From NCBI RefSeq assembly GCF_000002235.5, contig NW_022145555.1, positions 607,001-671,000 of the forward strand: 64,000 nucleotides of DNA, in the 5' to 3' direction. The notes under the pieces were generated by a model, which worked only from the letters and a program-made list of their open reading frames with translations, searched no databases and had not been told where the DNA came from. The DNA comes from Strongylocentrotus purpuratus (taxonomy: Eukaryota > Echinodermata > Echinoidea > Camarodonta > Strongylocentrotidae). Of this stretch, positions 53,316 through 63,800 are shown piece by piece; position 1 is the stretch's first letter, and each line of letters opens with the position of its first letter. The translations under genes and the position numbers were made by a program.

Positions 53316-56300
53316 GTCCCCAAAAAATCGCAACGACTCAGCCAGCCGCTGAATAAGCGGGGGGGGGGGGGGGGGGGGGGTAAGAGGACACTTTTTTTAG
53401 GGGGGTCCCAAAAAAAATCGCAACGACTCAGCCAGCCGCTGAATAAGCGGGTGGGGGGGGGGGGGGGGTAAGAGGACATTTTTTTTTTTAATTAAAAAAA
53501 AAAAAACAAAAAAAAAAACAAACAAGGGGGATTTGCTCCAAAATACACACATAAACAAAATTGAAGGGGGAGGGGGGTTAACCCCCCAAAGCCTCCCCCT
53601 GCGAACGCGTCTGCTCCATATGTATCTATGTTTGTATATTCTTTATATATTTCTTGAGCCAAGGGTGGGCGCAAAGTCACTCTCTAAGAAGAAAAGAGTG
53701 GATGTTCACTCTATTTTCACTACATTTTTCACTCTCCAGAGGAGTCACGTCAGTGATCACTCGATTTTTTTTTTAAGAGTACTCACCGGGCAGGGCAGGA
53801 GATCTACATCCACACGCTTCTATCACAGTATGTGTCATGCATTCAAGAAGACACTTTATTCGAGAATATTTATCGAAATATTGCAGTTTCCTCTCTCCAC
53901 AACCACCGTACGGCGGCTTCGCATAGTTTTGCTACATGATTATAAGCACAAAAGAAAAGAGAGGGGAAAAATGTGAATTTGAGCAGTGTTACAATAAGGA
54001 AAGAAAATATGATAAAAATCCCTGCTAAATCTTTGAACCATGCAGCAACTTTATTGGGAATTATAAATCCAAAATGGCATATTAATTCATTGAACTGGCT
54101 TGTTGATCTGAAGAAGAAAAAACATTTTCAAAATATATAGTATCCAAAGCGGGATCCAAAGGCTGAAACGAATTGAATTACAAAAGATTTGAAAATAAAT
54201 TAAAATACAGTACATTGAAATGTGGTACGACAATCTCGCGAACATTGGTGATTCTATGATTTAATATGGCACGACAACCTTCTTTTTTTTATAAGTCGTA
54301 AGTTAACAAGAAATTTATAATTATGCAAAGTCATTAAATTTTGGTGGACAAAGCAATCCTTCCGTCATAATTAATATTGGTGCGCCTATTGTTTTGTGCC
54401 AAAAGTCGTGTGAGATAGGATCGAGAGGCCATATGCAGGGAGGCAAAGGAAGCAACCGATGTGTGTATAAAACAATCACCTGTTTGGCGGTAATTGAAAC
54501 ATCAGCCGACGTGCCTGGGCCCACCTGAAACCCTCGTACGTGCAGGTCACTGGTTTCATCTTGGTCCAGAAGTTGAATCGAGAATCCCGCTGAGTCTTTC
54601 AAGTACGTGTTGTAGTAATACTCATCTTGCTCGGTGTTTAGGATCAGACTCAGTCCAAATGACACTCCTGAATAAATAATTTGGTTTAAAAGATAGAAAT
54701 GAGAATTTCGCGGGCTTTTCCTGCCTTGGACACCCCCCTAATTTCGGAAAAATGCTCAATGTACCCCCCTAAATTCGGAAAAATGCTCAATTTACCCCCC
54801 TAAATTCGGAATAATTTTTCAGGAGTCCAAAGAGATGAGAGCAAAAAAGAAAAAACACCCCCTTTTTAAAGAATTCTCAGGTCGAAAGTCAAATACACCC
54901 CCTTTTCTTACAATTCTCGGGCCGGACTTTGTTGCACGGACTTTTACCCCCCCCCCCCCCCCCCCCCCCCCGCTTATTCAGCGGCTGGCTGAGTCGATGC
55001 GAAATTTTCGGCCCGATTTAAAAATGTTAACCCCCCCCCCCCCTTGAAAAAATCCTGTGTACGCGCCTGGTAGTAGTAGTAGTAGTAGTAGTAGTAGTAA
55101 TAGTTGTTGTTGTTGTTGTTGTAGTAGCCCTATTAATAGTAGTGGTATCCCTACCGGCAACTGAAGAGTTGAGGAGTTGTCTTCCATTTTGACCGTCGTT
55201 AATCTGATAGCAACGCCCGAAGGTGGTGGCCACTGGTATGATGTCATCCAAGCTCACCGGCACACCAGCAAATACCACCCTGCAAAGTGGAAGTATAAGA
55301 CATGATGGACAATCCTCTTTAAAGCGGGACTGCACTACCTGTAGCTCCTTGCGCCCTCTATATAGCAAACAGTGCAAACGCGGTACCCGTTGGTCTCCCA
55401 TGATCCCCTTTTTCTTATGTTAAATGTTTGCCGCCAACATCAAATTATGTAGATTTTTACAGGAATTATAAACATGTCACTTAATATGTCCTATCTGTGA
55501 AATGTTAACGTAAGCAGTGTCCTTATATTCAAATTACTCAAGGACACCGTTTACCTTCTAGACTTCACTGTCAGACACTATTGAGTGACTGACTGACTTT
55601 TTTATTTTTTTGGTAATAACATACATAAAATGAGCTGTAAAGGGTACATTAGCATTTTGGCTACATCAATAACCCAATTCTTGTAAAGGCCAACATTAAA
55701 CTGATTGAATCTTTGCGCAGCACAATACGTTCGACCATTCGGTTCAAGGGTCTGAAAATTAGACTGTAACTTTAGTGATTACAATCACTAAAGTCGATTC
55801 GACAACTAATGGTCGTTATTTTACCACTTTTCAAACCATTTTCAAACCATTTCGTTCTAAGGGAAGTTATAAATTAGTATTACCTTTCAAATGCCGTTGG
55901 AATTTAGCCTTCTAATTTTGGGGGCCTGCAAATGGGACATAGTACCTTTAAGTGAGAGCTAATTTGAAGAGATAACCACCTGTCAGAGACCATGTAGGGA
56001 GGCCTAATCCCTCCTGGCCAAATTAGTGCAGACAGGCTTTAAATAATATATTATGATTATCAAGTATTAGTGTCACCTGTGCCGGGGAGGTGAAAAGCAA
56101 ACTGAATCACTGTAACGACGGTATGTTTTCTGTCTGTAACCTAGCCTGCGCCTACAAAACAGGCGAGGGGCAGATAGTTTCACCTCCCTGGTTAAACACA
56201 CAGGGACTTTTAGATTTGCACAACGACAGCTATGATCGACGTCCTTTTAATGCACTGCCTTGAATGGACGTCACACGTATCAGTCCATGCAAATCTAAAA

Positions 56301-59300
56301 GTCCCTAATGCTGGCTTCAGTCACCCGCCTGGCCTGGATTCGAACCCACGATCTTTGCTCCGACAGGCAGACGTTTAATCAACGAAGCCAACATGTCTCC
56401 TCTTTTCTATTAATTTTCTGTCAATTGATAATCCCCCTTTTGCTCTGGGTTTTATTTTTGTCAGAAATATAGCTTTGGTGTTAGTGCAATTAAGTAAGGT
56501 TTAGATTTTATGAAAGTATTAATATATTTGAAATAGTGTAATGACTTTGAATGTATCCCTATTTTAATTGTTTTTTTTATTTCATCATCATTATTATCAG
56601 TACTATTACTACTAGTATCATTACTGTCACCTGATAAACATATCCTCCTTTTGATGTTTCAATTCTTCGAACATCTGTGTCGTATTGACGTTCCTTAGAT
56701 GCGTCAACTCCTCTTGTGTCAAAAGAATAGTCTCATTGGAATTGTAGTGTGTGTTCTCGTAAATCCTCAACAATTTGTCCATCGCTGGTCGGGCCTGAGT
56801 TTTTGATTTTCTAAACGTGGAAAACAGAATGAAACAGACCGTGACATTTTACCATGACGTATACAAAAGTATAGAAGTATAGAAAATACCTTTGAGAAAT
56901 CAACTCGAATAAATTGTAAATACCACTGGCGTGCTGATAGGGGGCACCGAATAAAATTCAAACGAGGTTTATTTCTAATTCGATACCAGTGGTTTCCAAA
57001 TGTTGCTATATAAAATAACATGATTTTCCGGGATTTTTTCGCACTCTTTTGTAAATAATACATTTGTGTATGCGTTTGTTGGAAAATTAAAAATTCCCAA
57101 ATTAACAGTCAGGCAAAAAATGGCCTGAGCTTCTGGGGGCTCTGCCCCCTGAACCCCACCAAGCGCCCTGAGGCGGGCCCGTTGATGCTTATCTAAACTA
57201 CAAAGGGAAACCTCAAAGCGAAAATGCCATTTTCAGACATTGGTAGGCCCTTATACCCCTGGAATATGACTAGATTTTAGGGTTAATTTCATTGATTTGT
57301 TTTTCTCTTTACATGGTTCAAGATACTGCTTAAGCATCATACTTTGCAGTTGGGTGTGATGGTCTAAATATTTATTTGTGAGCGAGCGAACAAGTTATTT
57401 AGATTTGTGAAGTGCAAAATATTACATCTTATAAAGAGATAAAAACAATCCTTATCATGAAAGACTGAAACGATCTTTAATACAAAATTATTTAAAAAAT
57501 ATTATACATTATAACTTAAAATGCGAGCAAGCTTTGAGTGAAATTGCAGACAAAGATGCTTGAAGTCGCTATATTCTATGGTGAAAAGAAAAGGGCGCAC
57601 CTATCCAAAGGGAAAAGGACAATCATTCTAAATGCAAAAAAATAAGGGGTTTTCAGCCATAAAAAGTGGGGGGGGGGGCGGAACGATATTCCCGCCGCAC
57701 CACATTTTTGGCCAGGGGCTAACCCCCTCCCAATCACAGTCCCCCCCCCCCCCCCCCCACACCCCCCGTTTTCTACGCCAGTGGTTCCCTGAGTGTAAAC
57801 CATAGAGATAATCTTCGGATTGAATTGAATTGAATTTGAGTTTATTTTCACATGCTTAAATGTAAACAAAAGAAACAAACGATATAACAAAATGGAAAAT
57901 GGAGGATATTACATCTGGAAACAACATAATAACAATTGCATTTTTGAAGTAACATTATTGACAATTAAACAAATTTGACAGTTTGAACTTAATTAAAGGT
58001 TAATATAAAGACTTTTTCTATGTGACATGTAAAAATGAGAGGCTTGTTGAAAAGCGTAGCTTGTAATGGTATACCCGTCTAAAAACTGAATTACGTCGTA
58101 ATTTAAGTAGGATGAGTAATCATTTATAATCATCAATAAAATATGCAGCTGTTTTTTTTTGTCTCAAGTGTTTAACATGAGACACGACGAGGACAGGGCA
58201 CACAGGGCACAGGTCAAATAAAAATGAATAAATTAATGTTAAAAAACACAGTAAATAAAATCATTTATAATCATCAATAAAATATGCAGCTGTGTTTTTT
58301 TTTTCTCAAGTGTTTAACAAGAGACATGCCGAGGACAAGACACACAAGGCACGGGTCAAATAAAAATAAATAAATGAATGTAAAACACGCAGTAAATAAA
58401 ATTAAAAAATTGATCTGTCCCACAATTAGAGAGAAAAGCAAGCGTAAGTGGGGAAAAGATAAATGAAATGATAAAAAAATGTGAGAGACAATGTGTAATA
58501 TTTTATTGTTCGCATTTGTTAGTACTTAGTGATAGGCAAGGCTACTGAAATTATTTTAGGTTGATATTCCAAACTCTCTGCGATCGTGACACAGACTGGG
58601 CATGTGATATAACATGAATGTCTCCCGCCCCCCCCCCCTACTCCGTGAACGGAGTGATACCATGCGTGTTCCCAAACTCTCCGGCTCGTAAGAAAATAAA
58701 AAGGTCTACCCGTATTGACTTTACACACCGGACTTTCGTTGAAAAGGGGGAGGGGTGCTGAAAAAGGCTCGTATAACAAAAGAAATAGGTGGACCCGTAT
58801 TGACTTTACACACCGGACTTTTGCTGAAAAGGGGGAGGGGGTCGCTTGGAACACGCATATGCGTACCCTAAATAACACTGAGTGGGGGGGGGGTGGGGGA
58901 ATGTCTATCCAGTCAGCTATTGCCATAACCTAGTGGGCCTGGGGGGGGGGATACATTGAAAATGATTATAATTTAATTAATTTAACATTCACGATATTAG
59001 TTAATGCCAAAAAAATATTATGAATGTACAACCTCATGATTGCATACTTGCATACAGTGAGGAAAACGTATTCTTTGTTCTCCATTATGACGTTTTTGTG
59101 TTTTGACAGAAAGAAACTGAAACGAACAAACGATATTTGTTACGCTACAGCCAATATATATATATATATATATATAAAATTGAAGAATGTACAGCGAAAA
59201 AAAAGAAGAAAATAGACAGCTGGATAGATCATTGTCAGCTGCACTTGTATACGTGGAGCTGATCTTCCCTGGAGATCAGAAAGAAGAGGAAGGAGAAGTA

Positions 59301-60526
59301 GAATAAGAAATAGATGATGGAAGAAAAACAAAACAAAACAACACTAAACAAGGACAATGATATCATTTGTTTGTATTAAGGACTCACGGTATTAACTAAA
59401 ATAGTTTTGAAAGAGATCAGATATATAAGCTTTAATACTCACACAAACGAATTAAAGTTACAGATGATAACTTTGGGAAAAGTTAGCCCATCTGCTGTCA
59501 CGTTTGAGCTAATGTCCACCGAGAGAGGGAAGGTGGAGTAGTAAATAGCCCTCTCGGCGGTTAAGGATATGAATGCTGTCAAGGCTAACGTTAGGATGCA
59601 TAACCAGCCCATCCTGAAGAGGAGAGAGCGAGAGAAAGAAATGATCGAGCAAAAATAGATATACAGATAGATATTTAGTAGAAACAGCAAGGGAGGGGGA
59701 ACAAACAGAGAGAAAGAGAGGGGAAAAGGGAGAGAGAGAGAGATAAGGTGGGGCGGAGGGATCGAGTGAAGAAAGGAGAGAGAGAGAGAGAGAGATCGTT
59801 AAAGAGAAGAAAGAGAGAGAGAGAGAGAGACGCACACACACACACACACACACAAATATATTAGGAAGGGGGAGGGGAAAGAGAGGCACGGGGTTCAAAT
59901 CCCAGCGCTTACGTCATTTGGTAAGACATGGTTCTACCATGTCTAGTAAGTCCATGTTTCTACCTTTGCCACACTCGGCCCATTTCTAGTAAGTCCATGC
60001 TCGGCCAAAGTATAATGCGCGGGTTAACTGGTAAGACTTATTCCTTGAATGCGCTGAGCGACGCAGTTGACATATCTAATGCCCAGTTAAGTGTAAATTA
60101 TAACATATCAAAATGATATAAATGCATTAGAGAGCATAGCCCTTTAACAATAAACTAGTCTCTTCAAGCAAACTGCAAAAATATGGGGTTTTTGGCCATT
60201 AAATTTTGACGAGCATTTCCATCTTTTAGAGTCAAATTATATCATTGAAAAATAAATCACTGGAGAATATGATTGTAATTATCATCATCGTTTGTAGTAT
60301 TTTCTCACCTTCTGCACCGACTCTCCCTTGACACGAGGATGTACTTGATTCCTGGCACACCTATTCCTTCCGGGGCACTGCGAGACAACGCCAACCACCA
60401 AGACGAAACGAGGTGAATACGCGAATGTTTCTTATCGAACATCACGCCTTCGTTGCTAACCATCCCTAACTCTACGGAGACATCGTCGGCGGGTGATGTT
60501 TGGGCGTTGTTTCCGTTCATCATCAT
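48534..60526 (-). CDS. DEG/ENaC/ASIC-family cation channel (10 exons, 488 aa)
   Basis: Exons in transcript order: 60526-60309, 59613-59443, 56810-56631, 55279-55155, 54667-54480, 53931-53787, 52832-52776, 51817-51628, 50015-49924, 48634-48534. They sum to 1467 nt with all phases matching. TM1 lies at about 74-95 (MGWLCILTLALTAFISL), followed by YYSTFPLSVDI and LTFPKVIICNFNSF. The extracellular region has TTFGRCYQIND, GLSLILNTEQDEYY, KPPYGGC and ECMTHTVIEACGCRSPALPG, the Cys-rich thumb and palm of ASIC/ENaC. TM2 contains IADIGGSLGLFLGGSLLT, with the G-x-S selectivity filter as Gly467-Gly468-Ser469. The protein should form trimeric, amiloride-type Na+ channels; the gating ligand (protons, peptide, mechanical) cannot be told. 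Oddities: the N-terminal His-Gly motif is Pro58-Gly59, and one conserved cysteine pair before RCYQI is absent. Confidence 0.95.
50016..51627. other. Channel intron 8
   Basis: About 1.6 kb of AT-rich intron. It contains scattered short tracts (poly-A at 50190, G-run at 50891) and a sequence at 50290-50480 resembling other dispersed low-copy repeats. I see no element with clear ends. Confidence 0.5.
52187..52617 (+). mobile_element. F-family MITE (copy 2)
   Basis: Ends are AAAACTTGTTATATTGCCCT and GGGCAATACGACAAGTTTTT, inverted. The interior contains GCCAAAACATGGGTCAGTCG and CTCTTTGGGCCGATATTTTC, shared with 11263-11466. It is in intron 7 of the channel gene, between exons 7 and 8. Confidence 0.75.
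53131..53480 (+). repeat. Poly-G/poly-T tandem repeat, left arm of an intronic inverted repeat
   Basis: GTACGCAGGATTTTTTCAAG, AAATCGGGCCGAAAATTTCG and CAGCCGCTGAATAAGCGGGG, followed by G- and T-runs. The CGCAACGACTCAGCCAGCCG part is repeated at about 53327 and 53418. The reverse complement of the first ~100 bp lies at 54971-55070. In channel intron 6. Confidence 0.85.
54700..54945 (+). repeat. E-family dispersed repeat (copy 2)
   Basis: Closely matches 16370-16600: TTTCGCGGGCTTTTCCTGCC, AGTCCAAAGAGATGAGA, TTCTCGGGCCGGACTTTGT. A 33-bp sub-unit (CCCCCCTAAATTCGGAAAAA type) is present three times in tandem here against twice at 16400. In channel intron 4. Confidence 0.75.
54971..55130 (-). repeat. 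Right arm of intronic inverted repeat, then (TAG)n/(TTG)n
   Basis: CGCTTATTCAGCGGCTGGCT, GAAATTTTCGGCCCGATTTA and CTTGAAAAAATCCTG are the reverse complement of 53131-53232. A (TAG)n then (TTG)n run follows at 55070-55125, 25 bp from the donor of exon 4. Confidence 0.85.
55320..56045 (+). mobile_element. B-family element (copy 9) split by a ~515-bp insertion
   Basis: The left half is 55320-55433 (GGGACTGCACTACCTGTAGC to TTTTTCTTATGTTAA). The right half is 55948-56045 (AGTGAGAGCTAATTTGAAGA to AATTAGTGCAGACAGGCTTT). The intervening 55434-55947 is not part of the family and contains a short inverted repeat at about 55769-55796 (CTTTAGTGATTACAATCACTAAAG). In channel intron 3. Confidence 0.7.
56050..56405 (-). 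mobile_element. tRNA-derived SINE-like element
   Basis: Minus strand from about 56403: GTTGGCTTCGTTGATTAAAC (A-box region), GTCTGCCTGTCGGAGC, then GATCGTGGGTTCGAATCCAG (B box). Beyond the head is an inverted pair, AGGGACTTTTAGATTTGCA at 56202 and TGCAAATCTAAAAGTCCCT at 56287. The tRNA-like head is well kept but is attached to repeat sequence, so it is not called as a tRNA gene. Confidence 0.6.
56811..59442. other. Channel intron 2
   Basis: 2.6 kb. 57660-57770 has G- and C-runs with a CGCCAGTGGTTCCC motif of dispersed repeats. 58110-58220 and 58255-58365 form a ~145-bp direct duplication (ATCATTTATAATCATCAATA; AAGTGTTTAACA). 58680-58890 contains a tandem pair of an E-family-related unit (CCCGTATTGACTTTACACAC twice). 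A (TA)n run lies at 59154-59176. No exon is missing here, since the phases of exons 2 and 3 join. Confidence 0.6.
59443..60526 (-). other. Channel exons 1-2: N-terminus and TM1
   Basis: Exon 1 encodes a 72-residue cytosolic N-terminus, preceded by CCACAG at an unremarkable site. The translation starts MMMNGNNAQ, with the first of three Met codons at 60526. The conserved pre-TM1 sequence reads GVPGIKYILVSRESRCRRMG. Exon 2 supplies TM1 and the start of the palm. Its donor is read as GT followed by GTGAGT at 59442; using the GT two bases earlier would break the frame in exon 3, so the choice is fixed by phase. Confidence 0.9.
59700..59853. repeat. (GA)n and (CA)n microsatellite in channel intron 1
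   Basis: GAGAGA-rich DNA from 59700 to 59829, then (CA)n to 59853. It lies about 90 bp upstream of the exon 2 acceptor in transcript orientation, where it reads as a pyrimidine tract. Confidence 0.9.
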
Positions 60527-61434
60527 CTGTGGTTTTGTTTTGCGATTTAATTTTTTTTTTCGCTCACAATTTTCCAGAAAGGCTACTTCAGGTTAATTAT
60601 TCGCCCATAAAACATATACGAGTAAGACCCAGCGCTTACAGATGATATAAAACTGAGTACAATTAATTATAACGACCTGAAGGCGCAAACCAACATTTAC
60701 GTTCTCTTGACGTGTTTCAAATTTGTACAGCGCTAACAGTATAACGTGTAGTTTTGGTAAGAGCACTGCAAATGACAACAAACTATATGGATGATGGCCA
60801 AGCCGCCAATGAAAGTACTGTCCTTGACAAACTTATAATATATATTCTTACCTATAGAAAAAATGATTATCCTTTAACATTGTGGGTATTCTAAAAAGGT
60901 GCGGGTATTCAATTCAGTGTAATATTATGTCAAAGTAATTTAATCGATGTATGGTAGTTATGTAACTTGAGTCAAGGCACTATGTCTTTTATCCTTCAAT
61001 ACCTGCACGTGATGAGCAAAAACGAAATGTGTGGGTATATACCAAAAAAAATGTATTCTCTGTAGTAAAGTGGGCTACATACAAAATATGTATACAAGGT
61101 GAGTATCGATATTTGAGACGTTGTTATTTTCCTTCTTCAGTAAGGGATCTTCTCCAAATTTGTTTTTATCTCTAGGTAGTTACAAATGCTTGCTCATCAA
61201 TCTTTGCGGCTGTGTTGATATTCCTAAGTTGTTGAATTTCATGTTTAATACTGCTGAAGGTAATGTGTATGTAGTTCGTATCAATTTATAGCGGCCTGCG
61301 GCCCCCTTGTACATGTATAAGACAATGTAACTGATTTCCAACCAATCGAGATAGCGAATGATAATATTCCGTTCTTGTATAGCGCATATCACTTTGTTAC
61401 GTCCGTATGCGCTTCCAAAGAGCTTTTTGAAAAT

Positions 61435-61588
61435 GTATTACCCTAGCTTTAGCTCTGGCAGCACATTTCAAGGAATAATCCTACCAGGTACCCATTTACA
61501 TGTACCTCACCTGGGTCGAGTGTGGCAAATGTAAATTGATGTCTTGCCGACGGACATTAGTGCCGCGGCGAGACTCTAACAGCGGACC
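61435..61588 (-). mobile_element. SINE body, truncated (same family as 44030-44296)
   Basis: CTAGCTTTAGCTCTGGCAGC, GGTACCCATTTACATGTACC, GTCGAGTGTGGCAAATGTAA and ACGGACATTAGTGCCGCGG match the body of the other SINE and extend it at the 3' end. The tRNA head is missing where the foldback element begins at 61589. Confidence 0.7.
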
Positions 61589-62138
61589 TTAAAGGGAACA
61601 AAAACCTTCATACTAAGTTACTTTTATTGTAAAGTTTAAGATATTTGAAAGATAATTATCAGTGAAAATTTAAACAAAATCGGGCAAGGAATAAGGAAGT
61701 TAGAGCTTTTTGAAATGACTCGTCACTAGAGGGCGGTATTCAATTTGATGACATCATCTGTGGACAACTCTCCATGCCTTTTGTACATAAAATTTCACAA
61801 TTTTTTTGTTTTCTTCGTATTTATTTGTATTCTTGATCCGACTTCATAACATGTGAAGTAGAATATCTTTTTGCATTCTATATCTTGCTTTCGGGGAGAA
61901 GATTATCTCAATCACAAGAAAGAAGGAAAAACATGAAATTTGATGTACAAAAGGCATGGAGAGTTGTCCACAGATGATGTCATCAAATTGAATACCGCCC
62001 TCTAGTGACTAGTCATTTCAAAAAGCTCTAACTTCCTTATTCCTTGCCCGATTTTGTTCAAATTTTCACTGATATTTTTCAAATATCTTAAACTTTACAA
62101 TAAAAGTAACTTAGTATGAAGGTGTTGGTTCCCTTTAA
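61589..62138. mobile_element. 550-bp foldback element with ~200-bp inverted arms and TTAA ends
   Basis: The left arm (61589-61790) begins TTAAAGGGAACAAAAACCTT and contains AAATCGGGCAAGGAATAAGG and GAGGGCGGTATTCAATTTGA. The right arm (61938-62138) is its reverse complement with few differences and ends GGTTCCCTTTAA. The spacer is about 145 bp. TTAA at both ends suits a TTAA-targeting (piggyBac-like) mobiliser, but no transposase is present. Confidence 0.88.
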
Positions 62139-63558
62139 TTCCAAACAAGATAGTACAGATAAAAGAGTTCTTAACCTATTCTGATTCTATCACAATGCCA
62201 TAATAGTATCGATTAGATACATTCTGTTAGTTGTAAAATGCTCATTTCCCCTAAGTATTGTTTGTATATGTCGAAAAGTAAATTGTTAATGTCCGAAAAT
62301 GTGTTCATATATTTTTTATTCAATATGAAATAACTTTGCATTACGTTATCAAACAAAGTTCAATTAAACAAACAAAGATATCAGCCTAAAAAGAGAAAAG
62401 TCATATGAAATATACTTACTTATAATTCATGAAATATATAGTTAATATGAGAACGAATCAAATCGTATATCACAGTAATTGAATATTGATATCCTTATAT
62501 CCATGCATATACCAAAAAGTGAAAGTACATAAATTGGGCACTTTCTTGCCCAATATTTTTTAGAGTGTATGATAATGTGATATGCGCAAAACAGAATCGG
62601 AATGTTATTATTGTTACTAATATTAACATTTGCCCTTTTCATTTGTTGCCTTCCAATGCATGACGACATCCCTATGTCATGGTGACCATGGACAGAGTTT
62701 GTACGAACAGGAGAGAATCTTTCTAGATAATTATACGCACGGGTATCGTAGAACAAGGACAGGGCGACTTCATCAAACTCTTGGTCTATCCATGGACCTA
62801 TTACGGATGGACATTCAACGTGATTCGTTCTTTGATCCAATGATAGTCACCGCCTTCTGATTATGTGCATCTTAATGAGAACATTCAGCTGTTTTAACAT
62901 TAACGACTGCGATCTAAAATTGCTATGAAGATAATTTTAGACCCCAAAATGTTTGAAATGTGGCCAATACGATCATACCAATTCAGCTCCACTTTCAAAA
63001 CAATATGGTGACCGTCAGTAATTAATTAATCATTAAAATACATGGGCCGGCTGATTGTGCGTATTATAACCAACAGGGAACAGTCGACAAAAAGCCAACA
63101 TCAGCATTGGCTGAAATAAAACGTATCAGGCGCTATCTCGTTTTTTCAACGGCAGGTTTTAATTATTGAATATTTGTTGGGCACCACAAATATTAGAAAT
63201 CGCTATAGGCCTATTTATGAATATTTTAGCCATCTCTTAACCGATTTTGATCAAACAAAAATGATTTTCGCATTTGAATTGTATGTTCTTTCAAATTAGG
63301 CACACAGTTCTTCATTGTCTCACCCAAAAAAATTGTAGCGCCCTCTGCAACAAAATTCAACTATCTCTTTTAAAGGAAAGTACACATGGTCATTAGTAGA
63401 AATGGTCATTAGCAGGATATTTTCGTGACATGTTAATGATTGAACAAAAGAAGTACGCCCTCTACGTGCGTTTTAAGGCAGACGTAACTTAAAGGCCTCC
63501 CAAGAAACATAACGTTTAATCATCAGTCATTAGTTTAATTAGTTTCATTGTTTTGAAT
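62139..63558. other. Intergenic, no gene recognised
   Basis: AT-rich. The 76-aa frame at 62630-62860 and the overlapping 132-aa frame on the other strand have ordinary amino-acid composition but match no family I know and lack supporting neighbours. One could be an exon of a gene outside the window. Confidence 0.35.
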
Positions 63559-63800
63559 TTAGGGTAAGGGTTAGGGTTACGGTAGTGTACCAGTTTTTAT
63601 GATGTCCGGTCAATGTACCATTTGGGGTTATATAATGTAGATATCCTGTAAATACAACATGTAGGGTTGTATATATATATATATATATATATATAAAACC
63701 CTATATGGTACATTAAGTGGACATCCTAAAAATCCTAACCCTAACCCTAATCCTAACCCTAACCCTATTCCTATTACTAACCCTAACCCTAACCCTAATG
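63559..63800. repeat. Inverted interstitial telomere-like repeats around (TA)n
   Basis: TTAGGGTAAGGGTTAGGG lies at 63559-63576. About 155 bp further on, CCTAACCCTAACCCTAA with variants (CCTAAT, CCTATT) runs from 63733 to 63798. Between them is a (TA)n run at 63671-63695. Flanking words are mirrored too (GTACCATTTGGGG, GGTACATTAAGTGG), so the whole block is a diverged inverted repeat with TTAGGG units in its arms. Confidence 0.8.

Noticed and set aside
56330..56403. tRNA gene on the minus strand
   Set aside because: A and B boxes are visible, but the acceptor stem is not closed and the sequence continues into a repeat; a tRNA-derived SINE is more likely.
62442..62860. Frames of 132 aa (minus) and 76 aa (plus)
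   Set aside because: They overlap on opposite strands, match no known family and lack exon evidence.
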